Notes under the pieces: model-generated
The model's input: the letters and a program-made list of their open reading frames with translations, nothing else
What the model was told of the DNA's origin: nothing
Database searches by the model: none
NCBI GenBank assembly: GCA_964447605.1
Contig: CAYUTA010000004.1
Coordinates: forward strand, 18,917-82,916
DNA length: 64,000 bases
Source: CAYUTA01 sp964447605
Lineage (GTDB): Bacteria > Bacillota > Clostridia > Christensenellales > CAG-138
Direction: 5' to 3'
Part shown: one piece after another, positions 24,090 to 32,106 of the stretch
How the letters are laid out: every line of letters starts with the position of its first letter
Numbering within the stretch: the stretch's first letter is position 1
Translations under genes and position numbers: made by a program

Positions 24090-25283
24090 ATGGCACTGTT
24101 CGAACATCACAGCATCAATTTTGATGTACTGCGGGAAAGGGCGTTCAATTACCGTTGGGCGGAGGTTCCGGAGGGCGTGATCCCACTGACGGCCGCCGAC
24201 TCGGACTTTCCGATGGCTCCGGAGCTTGTGGAGGGCCTTACGCGGGCCATTGCCGCCGGCTATATGCCGTATACGCCCAAGCTGGGATACACAGAGGTGC
24301 GCAAAAGCATTGCGCGCCAATTGAATGAAAGAAAACATGAGGGCGTGGAACCGGAGCTGCTTCTGCCCATCGACAGCGCGGCAAGAGGCATGTATGTAAT
24401 TGCCAAAGCGGTCCTGGAAGCGGGGGACGAGGCGATTATCTTCGACCCCGTGGATTACCTGTTTACGAGATCTGTGGAATCCGCCGGCGCAAAGCCGGTG
24501 CTGTTCCCGGCGAAAGTGGGCGCGAACAACCGCATTGATTTGAGCGGACTGGAAGGGTATATTACGCCGAAAACGCGCATGATCGGACTGTGTAATCCAC
24601 ATAATCCGCTGGGTACGATCTATTCTGGCGAAGAGCTCCGCCTGATTCTGCACCTTGCCGAAAAGTATGATCTCTATATTATGAACGACGAGATATGGTC
24701 CGACATCGTCTACCCGCAGTCCGCCTTCCTCAGCATATTGACGGCGGAGCCGGCGCTGAACCGCCGGGTATTGTCCGTGTATGGCTTTTCCAAGAGTTTC
24801 AGCATCGCCGGGCTGCGCGCCGGCTGCGTCTATGTCTCCACCAAGGAGATGTTTGACCGGATTGTGGATTGTTCGGATGTGATGTCAACGGCAGGAGGGA
24901 TTGCCGGCCTGTCCCAGCTTGCCGCGCAAATCTGCATGGACAAGTGCTATTATTGGAACGAAGCCTTTGTCGCCTGTATGAAGGAGAATCGGGATTATGC
25001 AATCGGCCGCATCGCGCGCATGCCCGGCATCGTTTCCAACAGGCCGGACGCATTATTCATGCTGTTTCCGGATATTACGGGAACCGGACTGGATAGCCGG
25101 CGCGTGGCGGCGTTCCTTGAGCAGGAGGAAAAGCTTGCGGTCGTGCCGGGGACGGCGCAGTTTTTCGGGCCGGGGGCGGAGGGGCATATCCGCATCTGCC
25201 TTGCGACAAGCCGCGAGGTTTTGGCGGAGGGCATGAATCGGCTGGAACGCGGCATGAATAAACTGGCCGCCAAAAGGGCATAG
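24090..25283 (+). CDS. PLP-dependent aminotransferase/C-S lyase, MalY/PatB type
   Basis: A 397-residue fold-type I PLP enzyme. VIPLTAADSDFPMAPELVEGL and YTPKLGYTEVRKSIARQL fit the MalY/PatB group. NPHNPLGTIYSGEEL, NDEIWSDIVYP and SVYGFSKSFSIAGLRAG (Schiff-base Lys235) are the catalytic blocks. It may be a cystathionine-type beta-lyase or an aminotransferase. The neighbouring RidA favours a beta-elimination that releases an enamine. It ends the peptide-use operon. Confidence 0.85.
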   Translation: MALFEHHSINFDVLRERAFNYRWAEVPEGVIPLTAADSDFPMAPELVEGLTRAIAAGYMPYTPKLGYTEVRKSIARQLNERKHEGVEPELLLPIDSAARGMYVIAKAVLEAGDEAIIFDPVDYLFTRSVESAGAKPVLFPAKVGANNRIDLSGLEGYITPKTRMIGLCNPHNPLGTIYSGEELRLILHLAEKYDLYIMNDEIWSDIVYPQSAFLSILTAEPALNRRVLSVYGFSKSFSIAGLRAGCVYVSTKEMFDRIVDCSDVMSTAGGIAGLSQLAAQICMDKCYYWNEAFVACMKENRDYAIGRIARMPGIVSNRPDALFMLFPDITGTGLDSRRVAAFLEQEEKLAVVPGTAQFFGPGAEGHIRICLATSREVLAEGMNRLERGMNKLAAKRA

Positions 25284-25543
25284 CGTTCGCCGTCCTTGTA
25301 ATGCCCGCGGATTAAGCGGCGCAGCCGTCATGGCAATGGCTGTCCGCCCAGGGGGCGGCGGAAACGCAACCCATGCCAAGCCATATATAATGCGCGCTTG
25401 TCCGGCCTGCCGGCGGACGTTGTTAACGGGCGGCTACAAGGTCACGCCGGAGGATTTCCGGAAGGCGAAAGGTTTCGAGGACCGCATCGGCCGTGGCGCC
25501 ATGCCGGCCGGCCGATGGCAGACTCCTGTCCAGATCCCCCTTC

Positions 25544-26395
25544 CTACCCTTTTACGGCGCCGGAGGTCATGCCCTTGATGAAGTGCCTGCTGAAGAGCAG
25601 GTACAGAATCAGAACCGGCAGGGAGGACAGGGTGAGCACCGCCAGAACCTTGGACCAGTCGGTCTGGTATTGGCCGAAGAGCCGGGTCACGCCCAAAAGA
25701 AGGGTTTTGGCCTTCTCATCTGAGATGAAGATCAGGGGGAACCACAGGTCGTTCCAAAATGGCACCAGGTTATAGATGGCCACGGTGGCCAGGGCCGGGC
25801 GCAGCAGGGGCGAGACGATCCTGCCCAATATGCCCAGGCGGCCGGAGCCGTCGATCAGGGCCGCCTCCATGAGCTCCTTGGGAATCTGGCGGATGAACTC
25901 CGTGAGGATGAACACGGCGATGGGCAGACCCATGGCCACATAGATGGGAACCAGGGCCCAAATGGAGTTTAAAAGCCCCATGGCCCGCACGATTTCCAAA
26001 AGCTTGATGGAGGCGATCTTGATGGGCATCATCATGCCCACGATGAAGAAGAAGTGCAGGAGGGTGGAGCCCTTCGTCCGCCATTGGGCCAGGGCATAGG
26101 AAGCCAGGACGCCCAAAATCAGCACAAGGGCCAATGACACGGTAACCGCCAGGAAGCTGTTGAAAAAATACCGCATGAAATCGCCGCTTGCCAGCACGTC
26201 CGTGTAGTTGGAAACATTCCATACCTCGGGCAGGCCGAAGGTGTTCTGGTAGATGCTCAGCCTGTCCTTAAAGGAATTGATGATCATGACGTAAAGGGGA
26301 AAGAGCACGACCGCGCACCACAGGATGAGCACCATGTGGGAGCCGATGCGCATCCGCTGTATCCTTAGGGAGCGCGGCTTTCTTTCTTTACTCAT
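25544..26395 (-). CDS. Carbohydrate ABC transporter permease (MalG type)
   Basis: A 283-residue permease with six helices. The EAA coupling loop is MEAALIDGSGRLGILGRIVSPLLRPALATVAIYNLVPFWND, and it ends with SRHFIKGMTSGAVKG, the typical CUT1 C-terminus. It pairs with the MalF-type gene 6 nt upstream and the lipoprotein at 27435. The sugar cannot be told from the sequence. The 25284-25543 gap to the left shows no gene. Confidence 0.88.
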   Translation of the reverse strand: MSKERKPRSLRIQRMRIGSHMVLILWCAVVLFPLYVMIINSFKDRLSIYQNTFGLPEVWNVSNYTDVLASGDFMRYFFNSFLAVTVSLALVLILGVLASYALAQWRTKGSTLLHFFFIVGMMMPIKIASIKLLEIVRAMGLLNSIWALVPIYVAMGLPIAVFILTEFIRQIPKELMEAALIDGSGRLGILGRIVSPLLRPALATVAIYNLVPFWNDLWFPLIFISDEKAKTLLLGVTRLFGQYQTDWSKVLAVLTLSSLPVLILYLLFSRHFIKGMTSGAVKG

Positions 26396-26401
26396 AGGGG
26401 A

Positions 26402-27343
26402 TCACTCCTTTGTTTGGGTTTTGCGCAGGATCAAGAAGGACATCGCCGCCAGCATGAAGAACATCAGGGTGGCCACCGCCGCGCCCATGCCGGGGTCGGG
26501 AATGCCTACGGGGTGCTGCCCCGCGATGCCCAGCCGGTAGAACAGCGTGCCGATAAGATCCGTTGCGTAGCCCGGCGCGCCGTTGGCGTTTTCCATGGCG
26601 TATACGATATCGAAGGCGTTGAAGTTATTGACGAAGGTCAATATGGTGATCATGCCGATGATGGGCCGAAGCAGCGGCAGCTTGATCCGCCAGAATACCT
26701 GCCAGCCGGATGCGCCGTCAATGTCCGCGGCCTCGTAAATATCCTCGCTGATGTTGCGCAGGGCCGCCACGAACATCATGGTGGGGATGCCGATCCATTG
26801 CCAGCAGGATACCAGGGCCACGAAAACAAGGGCCGTGCTTTCGGTGCCCAGCCAGGGCTTGGCCAGCATGCCCAACCCCAGGCTGGTGAGGAAGGGCTTG
26901 GACCACACCGGGTTCAAAAGCAGCTTCCAAAGATAGCCCGTGACCAGCACCGCGAAGGTGGTGGGGATAAAAATGATGGTTTGGTACAGCTTGCGCCCGC
27001 GCATATGGGCATTGGTGAGCAGCACCGCGAACACGATTCCCAGCACGTTCTGCACCAGCATGTGGATGACGAAAAAGACGGAGGTGTTTTTAAACGCGTT
27101 GCCAAAGCGCAGGGAATGCTCGGGATCGGTAAATAAGCGCAGATAATTGTCAAAGCCGGCAAACGCCCGGTTGCCCACGTTGCCTGTGAAAAAGCTCAGC
27201 CGGATGCTGTCAATGAGGGGATAGGCCATGAATACCACATAGAAGGCCAGGGCGGGAATTAAAAACCAGACCCAGTAGCGCCCACCCGGCTCCAACCGGC
27301 GGGGGTTCGGGGCCGGGCTCCGGTTCTTTAAGCTTGCTTTCAT
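26402..27343 (-). CDS. Carbohydrate ABC transporter permease (MalF type)
   Basis: A 313-residue permease. WVWFLIPALAFYVVFMAYPLIDSIRLSFF opens the CUT1 MalF-type fold, and the coupling loop is IYEAADIDGASGWQVFWRIKLPLLRPIIGMITILTFVNNFNAFDIVY. It is cotranscribed with the MalG-type gene. By eye the whole 25.5-30.0 kb block uses more GCC/GGG/CAG codons than its neighbours. Confidence 0.88.
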   Translation of the reverse strand: MKASLKNRSPAPNPRRLEPGGRYWVWFLIPALAFYVVFMAYPLIDSIRLSFFTGNVGNRAFAGFDNYLRLFTDPEHSLRFGNAFKNTSVFFVIHMLVQNVLGIVFAVLLTNAHMRGRKLYQTIIFIPTTFAVLVTGYLWKLLLNPVWSKPFLTSLGLGMLAKPWLGTESTALVFVALVSCWQWIGIPTMMFVAALRNISEDIYEAADIDGASGWQVFWRIKLPLLRPIIGMITILTFVNNFNAFDIVYAMENANGAPGYATDLIGTLFYRLGIAGQHPVGIPDPGMGAAVATLMFFMLAAMSFLILRKTQTKE

Positions 27344-27434
27344 CTCATCACCTCGTAAGCTGCGGCTAATAGGGAATAAACCGGCGTCCCCGCCGGGAGA
27401 CGGGCCTCCCGGCGGGGAAGAAAGCGGACTGGGA

Positions 27435-28709
27435 TTAGGGGACCAGGGCGGCCACGCTGTCCGCGGCCTCCTGGGGGGTAACGGAGCCCTTGAGCAGGTT
27501 GATCACCGCCTGGTTCATGGGCGCGTAAAGATCCATGAGGGCGGGCCAAATGAAACGGGCGTCCGTCTGCCTGCCGGCGTTGAGCGCCAGGAACTCGTTG
27601 GCGTGGGGATCCGCAAGCTGGATCTCAAAGTTGATCATGGGGAAGTAGCCCAGGGGCAGGTTCTGGGACGCGGTGGTGGCGCCATCCTGGGTGCACAGCC
27701 AGGTCAGGAACGCCTTGGCCTCCTCGGGGTGGGTGCTGGCGGCGTTCATGGTGATGGCCATGTCGGGGTGGAAGCAGATGGCCGTATCCGCGGCGTTGCG
27801 GGCGGGGATTGCAAATACGCCCCACTCGAAGGGCGCGCCGTCATACACGCCGGCGGTCCAGGAGCCATCCACGAACATGGCGGCGGCCTGGGTGTTGAAG
27901 AGCACCTGGCTGTCGTTATAGGTCACGGATTCAAACCCATCGGGCAGGTAGGGCGCTACAGAGGCAAGGTCCGTATAGGCGTTGACAAAATTCTCGTCGT
28001 TGAGCTTCTTCTCGCCGGATTCGTACTTCACCCGCTCGGCGGAGCCGCCCACATAGTTGGGCAACATGCCCAGGAAGAAGCACTCCAGGATGTCCCACTC
28101 GTCCGCCACGCCGTTGGCCAGGGGGGTGATGCCCTTGTCCTTGAGCGCCTTGCACACGGCGATGAACTCATCCCAGGTGGCGGGCATGCTGAGTCCCTCG
28201 GCCGCAAATACGTCCTTGTTGTAATACACCGCGTGGGAAACCGCCGCGAAAGGCACTGCGAACATCTTCCCGTCCCTGGTCTGCCAGGGCGCCAGGTTGG
28301 AGGCGGTGAAGTTGTCCATCAGCCCCGGGATGTCGGTGCAATCCGCGAAGTACCCCGCCTCAAAGAGCTCCTGGCCTGTGGCGTAGGAACGGGCGTACAT
28401 CAGGTCCGGACCGGAGCCGCTGTCCAGCTGGAGCCGGAGGGTGGCGTTATAATCCGGGGGATTGGTGGGCTGGAAGGTGATGTTTACGTTGGGCGCCACC
28501 TGCTTATACGCGGCAAGCAGGTTGTTCATCTGCTGCACATCGTCGGTACGCCAGGAGCCCATGGTCAGTTCCACGGTTTCGTCCGCGGCGGGCGCTTTCT
28601 CCGGGGCGAGGACGGCGGCCTCGGGCTGGACCGCGGGGGCGCTGCACCCGCTCAGGACAGGAACCGCCAGCAGCAGCATGGAGAGGATGACGAGCATACA
28701 TTTTTTCAT
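27435..28709 (-). CDS. Sugar-binding lipoprotein (extracellular SBP family 1)
   Basis: A 424-residue lipoprotein with a signal ending VLSGC (Cys22). NITFQPTNPPDYNATLRLQLDSGSGPDLMYARS, MFAVPFAAVSHAVYYNKDVFAAEGL and PATWDEFIAVCKALKDKG are standard SBP family 1 blocks. AAAGGAGG lies 9 nt before the ATG. It delivers the substrate to the two permeases encoded after it. No ATPase gene is present; CUT1 systems often share an MsmK-type ATPase. Confidence 0.88.
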   Translation of the reverse strand: MKKCMLVILSMLLLAVPVLSGCSAPAVQPEAAVLAPEKAPAADETVELTMGSWRTDDVQQMNNLLAAYKQVAPNVNITFQPTNPPDYNATLRLQLDSGSGPDLMYARSYATGQELFEAGYFADCTDIPGLMDNFTASNLAPWQTRDGKMFAVPFAAVSHAVYYNKDVFAAEGLSMPATWDEFIAVCKALKDKGITPLANGVADEWDILECFFLGMLPNYVGGSAERVKYESGEKKLNDENFVNAYTDLASVAPYLPDGFESVTYNDSQVLFNTQAAAMFVDGSWTAGVYDGAPFEWGVFAIPARNAADTAICFHPDMAITMNAASTHPEEAKAFLTWLCTQDGATTASQNLPLGYFPMINFEIQLADPHANEFLALNAGRQTDARFIWPALMDLYAPMNQAVINLLKGSVTPQEAADSVAALVP

Positions 28710-28764
28710 GTTTTGAACCTCCTTTTTTTAATCAGCAGGCTGACCTGCAAGGTTTGATCTCGCT

Positions 28765-29970
28765 TCAGCTTTGGCCTTCGGCCTGGGCAGGGGCGGAACG
28801 GGCGATGAGCTGATCCATGTTGTGGTTGAAGGCCACGGTGGCCGCGCCGATGATGTTACCGTCCGGCCCGAATTCCGAAAAGCCGATGTCAAAGGCGGTG
28901 CTCAGAAACTGGGCATGCTCCTCCCGTACGGAGGTGGCGATAAGCTCCCTGAGGGGCGGGCAGCGGTCCATAAGGCTGCCGCACAGGATGATGATTTCCG
29001 GGGCGTAGGCATTTGCCAGCTGCCCCAGCAGCACCAGGATGTATTCCGCGATGTTGTGCATCAGCCGCTTAACCCAGCGCGCACCCCCCTCATAGGCGGC
29101 GATAAGCCCGGGCATGTCGATGGCCGGGTCTACCTTGCGGGCCTCCTGCATGAGCGCGGGCTCCGATATGGTGGCCTGGACGCAGCCCATGCGGCCGCAA
29201 TCGCACATGCGGCTGTTTATACACAGGATGGCGTGGCCGATCTCCCCGGCCATGTTCTCCTTGCCCCGGTAAATGCCGTTGTCGATGATAACCCCCGCGC
29301 CGATGCCGCTGCCGATGGTAAGCAGCACGGAACTGGCGTACCCCCTGCTGCTGCCGAATCGGTTTTCCGCCTGAGCCCGGGCCTTTACGTCGTTTTCCAG
29401 TATGATTTTGGGCAGGGCCGCATATCCCTCCAGAAGGGGAGCCACGGCCAGGTTCGCCCAGCGAAGCTGGGAAGCGAGGCGCAAATATCCCTTGGCGGGA
29501 TCAATGATGCCGGGCATCACCAGCCCCACGCTGGGAAGGCTCAGCAGCCCATGCTTTTTTAGGAAGCCGTGAAGAAGCCCCGCGATTTCCCCAAGCGCCT
29601 CCTCCGGGAGCCGGGCGTCGAGGGGCAAGGGATGGCTTTCAAACTCCAGGATTTTGCCGTATGGGTCGATGGCGCCCAGGAAAAGCCCGCCCACATCCAG
29701 GGACCCCCCCACGTTCACGATGCTGTCCCGGTTTAGATAGATGGTTTTCGCCGGGCGGCCCAGCTTGCCGTTTTCCTCGCTTTCCCGCTCCACCACAACG
29801 CCGTGCTCCTGCAAAAGGTCCGTAATGCGGGAAACGGCCATTACGCTCAGGCCGGATTCCACAGCCAACTCGTTGCGGGTAATTCCTTCGCTGCGGTATA
29901 CGGCCTCAAAGATCATGCGCACGTTGTTTTGCCGCATGGCTTCCCGGTCCAGCTTGCCGATTCCCATCAT
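28765..29970 (-). CDS. ROK-family transcriptional regulator (NagC/XylR type)
   Basis: A 401-residue regulator. The N-terminal winged helix is RNELAVESGLSVMAVSRITDLLQEHGVV. The ROK domain has GSLDVGGLFLGAID, LTIGSGIGAGVIIDNGIYRGKENMAGEIGH and the zinc motif CDCGRMGC. Sugar binding normally releases these repressors from DNA. It heads the sugar-transport operon and probably represses it and itself. GGAGACTCGCAG precedes the ATG pair; the first ATG was taken. Confidence 0.88.
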   Translation of the reverse strand: MMGIGKLDREAMRQNNVRMIFEAVYRSEGITRNELAVESGLSVMAVSRITDLLQEHGVVVERESEENGKLGRPAKTIYLNRDSIVNVGGSLDVGGLFLGAIDPYGKILEFESHPLPLDARLPEEALGEIAGLLHGFLKKHGLLSLPSVGLVMPGIIDPAKGYLRLASQLRWANLAVAPLLEGYAALPKIILENDVKARAQAENRFGSSRGYASSVLLTIGSGIGAGVIIDNGIYRGKENMAGEIGHAILCINSRMCDCGRMGCVQATISEPALMQEARKVDPAIDMPGLIAAYEGGARWVKRLMHNIAEYILVLLGQLANAYAPEIIILCGSLMDRCPPLRELIATSVREEHAQFLSTAFDIGFSEFGPDGNIIGAATVAFNHNMDQLIARSAPAQAEGQS

Positions 29971-30088
29971 CTGCGAGTCTCCATTTTTAACATCAATTTA
30001 AATATAAGGGGGTAAAACACAGGATTCTCATCTTCTGAACTGCGAATTCCTTGGCAATGCATCCGTACTTATTAACACTACATTATAA

Positions 30089-30116
30089 ATTATAGCAAGC
30101 CCTATAAAAAAAGCAA
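30089..30116 (-). promoter_or_regulatory. Promoter of the ROK/sugar ABC operon
   Basis: On the minus strand, TTGCTT (30111-30116), a 16-bp spacer and TATAAT (30089-30094), with a second TATAAT-like copy overlapping downstream. The start would lie about 110 nt before the ROK gene. Confidence 0.6.
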
Positions 30117-30375
30117 TACCCAAATGGAATAATCCGGAACTTTTCAGGAAAAAGGTGGAAGCGTCCGTGGCGGGAGGCAAGCCGCTTTGCGCCGGACCTT
30201 TTTACCGCCGCGGAGGGAAGGGGCGCATGGCCGGGCTACGCTTTGGACGGAGCCTCCCTTAAAGAGCAAACAAAAAAGAACGCCGCAAGGGCGGACTTCA
30301 TAGGGAAGTTATAGGAAAACAAGTAAATGCAAGGCTATTAAGCAAATCGGTTGAGAGTTTATCTAGAAACACCCC

Positions 30376-30422
30376 TATGACGCGCCCCCCAAGCACTACA
30401 AATGTGCCTGGGGGGCGTCATA
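30376..30422. terminator. Strong GC-rich hairpin, candidate bidirectional terminator
   Basis: TATGACGC-CCCCCCA-GCAC pairs with GTGC-TGGGGGG-CGTCATA over about 19 bp with one bulge and one mismatch around a 6-nt loop. No long T-run follows, so termination is inferred. It lies just after the DUF3788 gene end. Confidence 0.5.
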
Positions 30423-30494
30423 TAAAGATTATCTTGCTACCCGCGCAATAGCCGCCAATCAGCTAATCACAGGCAGATTGCTCATAATGAAAAG

Positions 30495-31052
30495 TCACTT
30501 GCTTTCTCTACGGATTTTAATCAGCTTTAAGATGTCGCCATACATATGGTCAAACTGTTTGATATCTATCATTAACCATCTTTGCCCATTTCCTTCGTTG
30601 GTATGATTATAAATTTCTTTAATTTCTTTTGATAGCATTGGAAATAAAGCATTGAATTTTTCCTGTTCCTTTATTCCTATCACAACTAAAACTGTAAAAT
30701 AGCCTTGTTTTGGATATATAACACAAAGTGATTTCCCTGCTTTTCTAAGTTTCACGTTCCACCCACGAAACCAAACATCTTTGCTGTACTCCACGTTACA
30801 AAGTGCCTGATATTCAGTATTTAAAAAATGAAAAAACTGATTAAAGACCGTGTTATTTATGTATTGTTCTATTTCTTGAATGGTAGGTCGATGGTTTATA
30901 TCTTTTAAATCTAACACTAAATTTCCTCCCAGGCGAATATAAAAATTACCCATCCTGCACTGATGCAACAAATGCGGGAGATTATTTTCCATATTCAATA
31001 TACCGTAATTCTTTGCTATCGTAAAGCGAATGGTTGCGGTGTTTTCAGCCAT
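30495..31052 (-). CDS. DUF3788-family protein
   Basis: A 185-residue soluble protein of unknown function. The DUF3788 pattern is seen in DVWFRGWNVKLRKAGKSLCVIYPKQGYFTVLVVIGIKEQEKF and in the C-terminal GQRWLMIDIKQFDHMYGDILKLIKIRRE. The DNA is clearly AT-rich relative to its surroundings, suggesting transfer. The N-terminal 25 residues do not resemble the family and the ATG lacks a ribosome site, so the true start may be at Met21 or the 5' end may be altered. Confidence 0.7.
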   Translation of the reverse strand: MAENTATIRFTIAKNYGILNMENNLPHLLHQCRMGNFYIRLGGNLVLDLKDINHRPTIQEIEQYINNTVFNQFFHFLNTEYQALCNVEYSKDVWFRGWNVKLRKAGKSLCVIYPKQGYFTVLVVIGIKEQEKFNALFPMLSKEIKEIYNHTNEGNGQRWLMIDIKQFDHMYGDILKLIKIRRESK

Positions 31053-31243
31053 TCGCTAAACGCCTGCAGTCACTTTGTTGCTCAAATGCTACCCGAAAGG
31101 GTAGGCCGGCATATTGTTTGTATTGACAAACAAACAGCTGGTTGAGGCGATGCCCCAAACCCCGTAAGCAGCGCGCGTGAACAGCCGTAACCATCCGATC
31201 AAACCTCCCCATGCCGCCCCATCCAAAGGCGTCCCTTTCTGTT

Positions 31244-31263
31244 TGGCGGAGAGACTGGGATTC
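31244..31263. repeat. 20-bp copy of the tRNA-Ser 3' end (candidate distal attachment site)
   Basis: TGGCGGAGAGACTGGGATTC here is identical and in the same orientation to 41644-41663, which is the T-loop-to-CCA end of tRNA-Ser(CGA). Flanking bases differ on both sides. The rest of 31053-31524 contains only spurious frames over this fragment. Confidence 0.8.
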
Positions 31264-31524
31264 ACCGCTTCGCCTTCCGCAGCGCGCTCACACCGCTTGC
31301 AGCTAGGTGATCGAACCAATCCACAGCATCCCATACACTGTAGCATTTTTGCTCGTTCTTGGAGAGGAACGTTAAAAACGACTACTTTCATAATGATACG
31401 AAGTGTTTGCTGAAATCTTTACAAAAGACCGTGAACAACGGGAACAACGACGATTGCAACGCAGCATAAAGAAACGAGATCATCTTGAACGCTGATAAGA
31501 ACACGGGAGATAACGGGCGGTAGC

Positions 31525-31731
31525 ATGACCAAATCAAAATCCACTTCTCAACACAGCAGCAAAAGCAAATCAAATACACAAATCCCCGATCATGTGTTCG
31601 AGTCACTGGCGCGCTGCGCCCTGCCGCTGATACAGGAATACTTCAAATCCGAGGAGGGGCAGCGTGAGTTTGCCGCATGGAAGGCGGAAAAAGGCAAGGT
31701 AAAGGGAAAAGTAGCTGATATGGAGCGGTAA
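31525..31731 (+). CDS. Small mobile-element-associated hypothetical protein
   Basis: A 68-residue hydrophilic protein. A Ser/Lys/Gln-rich start is followed by IPDHVFESLARCALPLIQEYFKSEEGQREFAAWKAEK. I recall similar short proteins encoded near recombinase genes on Clostridia mobile elements; the function is unknown. It starts 15 nt after a GGGCGG stretch and is followed by two stem-loops, the second a probable terminator. Confidence 0.65.
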   Translation: MTKSKSTSQHSSKSKSNTQIPDHVFESLARCALPLIQEYFKSEEGQREFAAWKAEKGKVKGKVADMER

Positions 31732-31734
31732 CAT

Positions 31735-31816
31735 GAGCGGGAGAGCCGAGAGGTTCTCCCGCTCAGACTGTCAAAGAAAGCCAAATCAAGCGAAAGCGAG
31801 AGAAGGCTTTCTTTTT
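31735..31816 (+). terminator. Tandem stem-loops, second with T-run
   Basis: GAGCGGGAGA/TCTCCCGCTC (31735-31764) is a perfect 10-bp hairpin. AAAGAAAGCC/GGCTTTCTTT (31773-31814), followed by further T residues, is a second 10-bp hairpin and fits an intrinsic terminator for the small gene upstream. Confidence 0.65.
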
Positions 31817-32070
31817 GTAAGAAAGTGTTGCGGCAAAATAGATAACACATTAAAAGAGAATTGATTTAAGCAAATAGTACCGTCACGGCACATCCACATT
31901 GCTAGTTTTTTAAGGTTCATCGCCGTGTATTTGAGTTTGACCCAGTTTGTGACCGCACGCAAGCCGCGGTGTTGCGTGTATTGCATACCGTATTTGGGGC
32001 ATCGATGAAGTTTTACTGAATGATACCGAGGGTTTTCTTGATTCTGCCCAGTGTTCTTGCATGGGAGCAT
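31786..32070 (-). pseudogene. C-terminal remnant of a DDE transposase
   Basis: The minus strand reads GMQYTQHRGLRAVTNWVKLKY and then TAMNLKKLAMWMCRDG. This resembles the final block (RG...V..W..LKYAAMNLKKLA) of IS1182-like/DDE transposases. The rest of the transposase is missing and the sequence before this block does not match. It is a broken insertion-sequence remnant inside the tRNA-Ser element. Confidence 0.6.
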
Positions 32071-32106
32071 ACTTTTCAGCAGGGCGTGCTAACAGCTTCG
32101 ATCCAT

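Larger units (their letters stand above)
29971..30494. other. Intergenic region with ROK-operon promoter and a large hairpin; no gene seen
   Basis: The left part is AT-rich and holds the minus-strand promoter of the ROK operon at 30089-30116. The right part, 30130-30494, has no supported reading frame. It carries the strong hairpin listed separately and lies at a change to AT-richer sequence. Confidence 0.6.

Noticed and set aside
31089..31413. Opposed frames containing NPSLSAK and LAERLGF
   Set aside because: They are readings through the tRNA-Ser fragment, a well-known artefact, not proteins.
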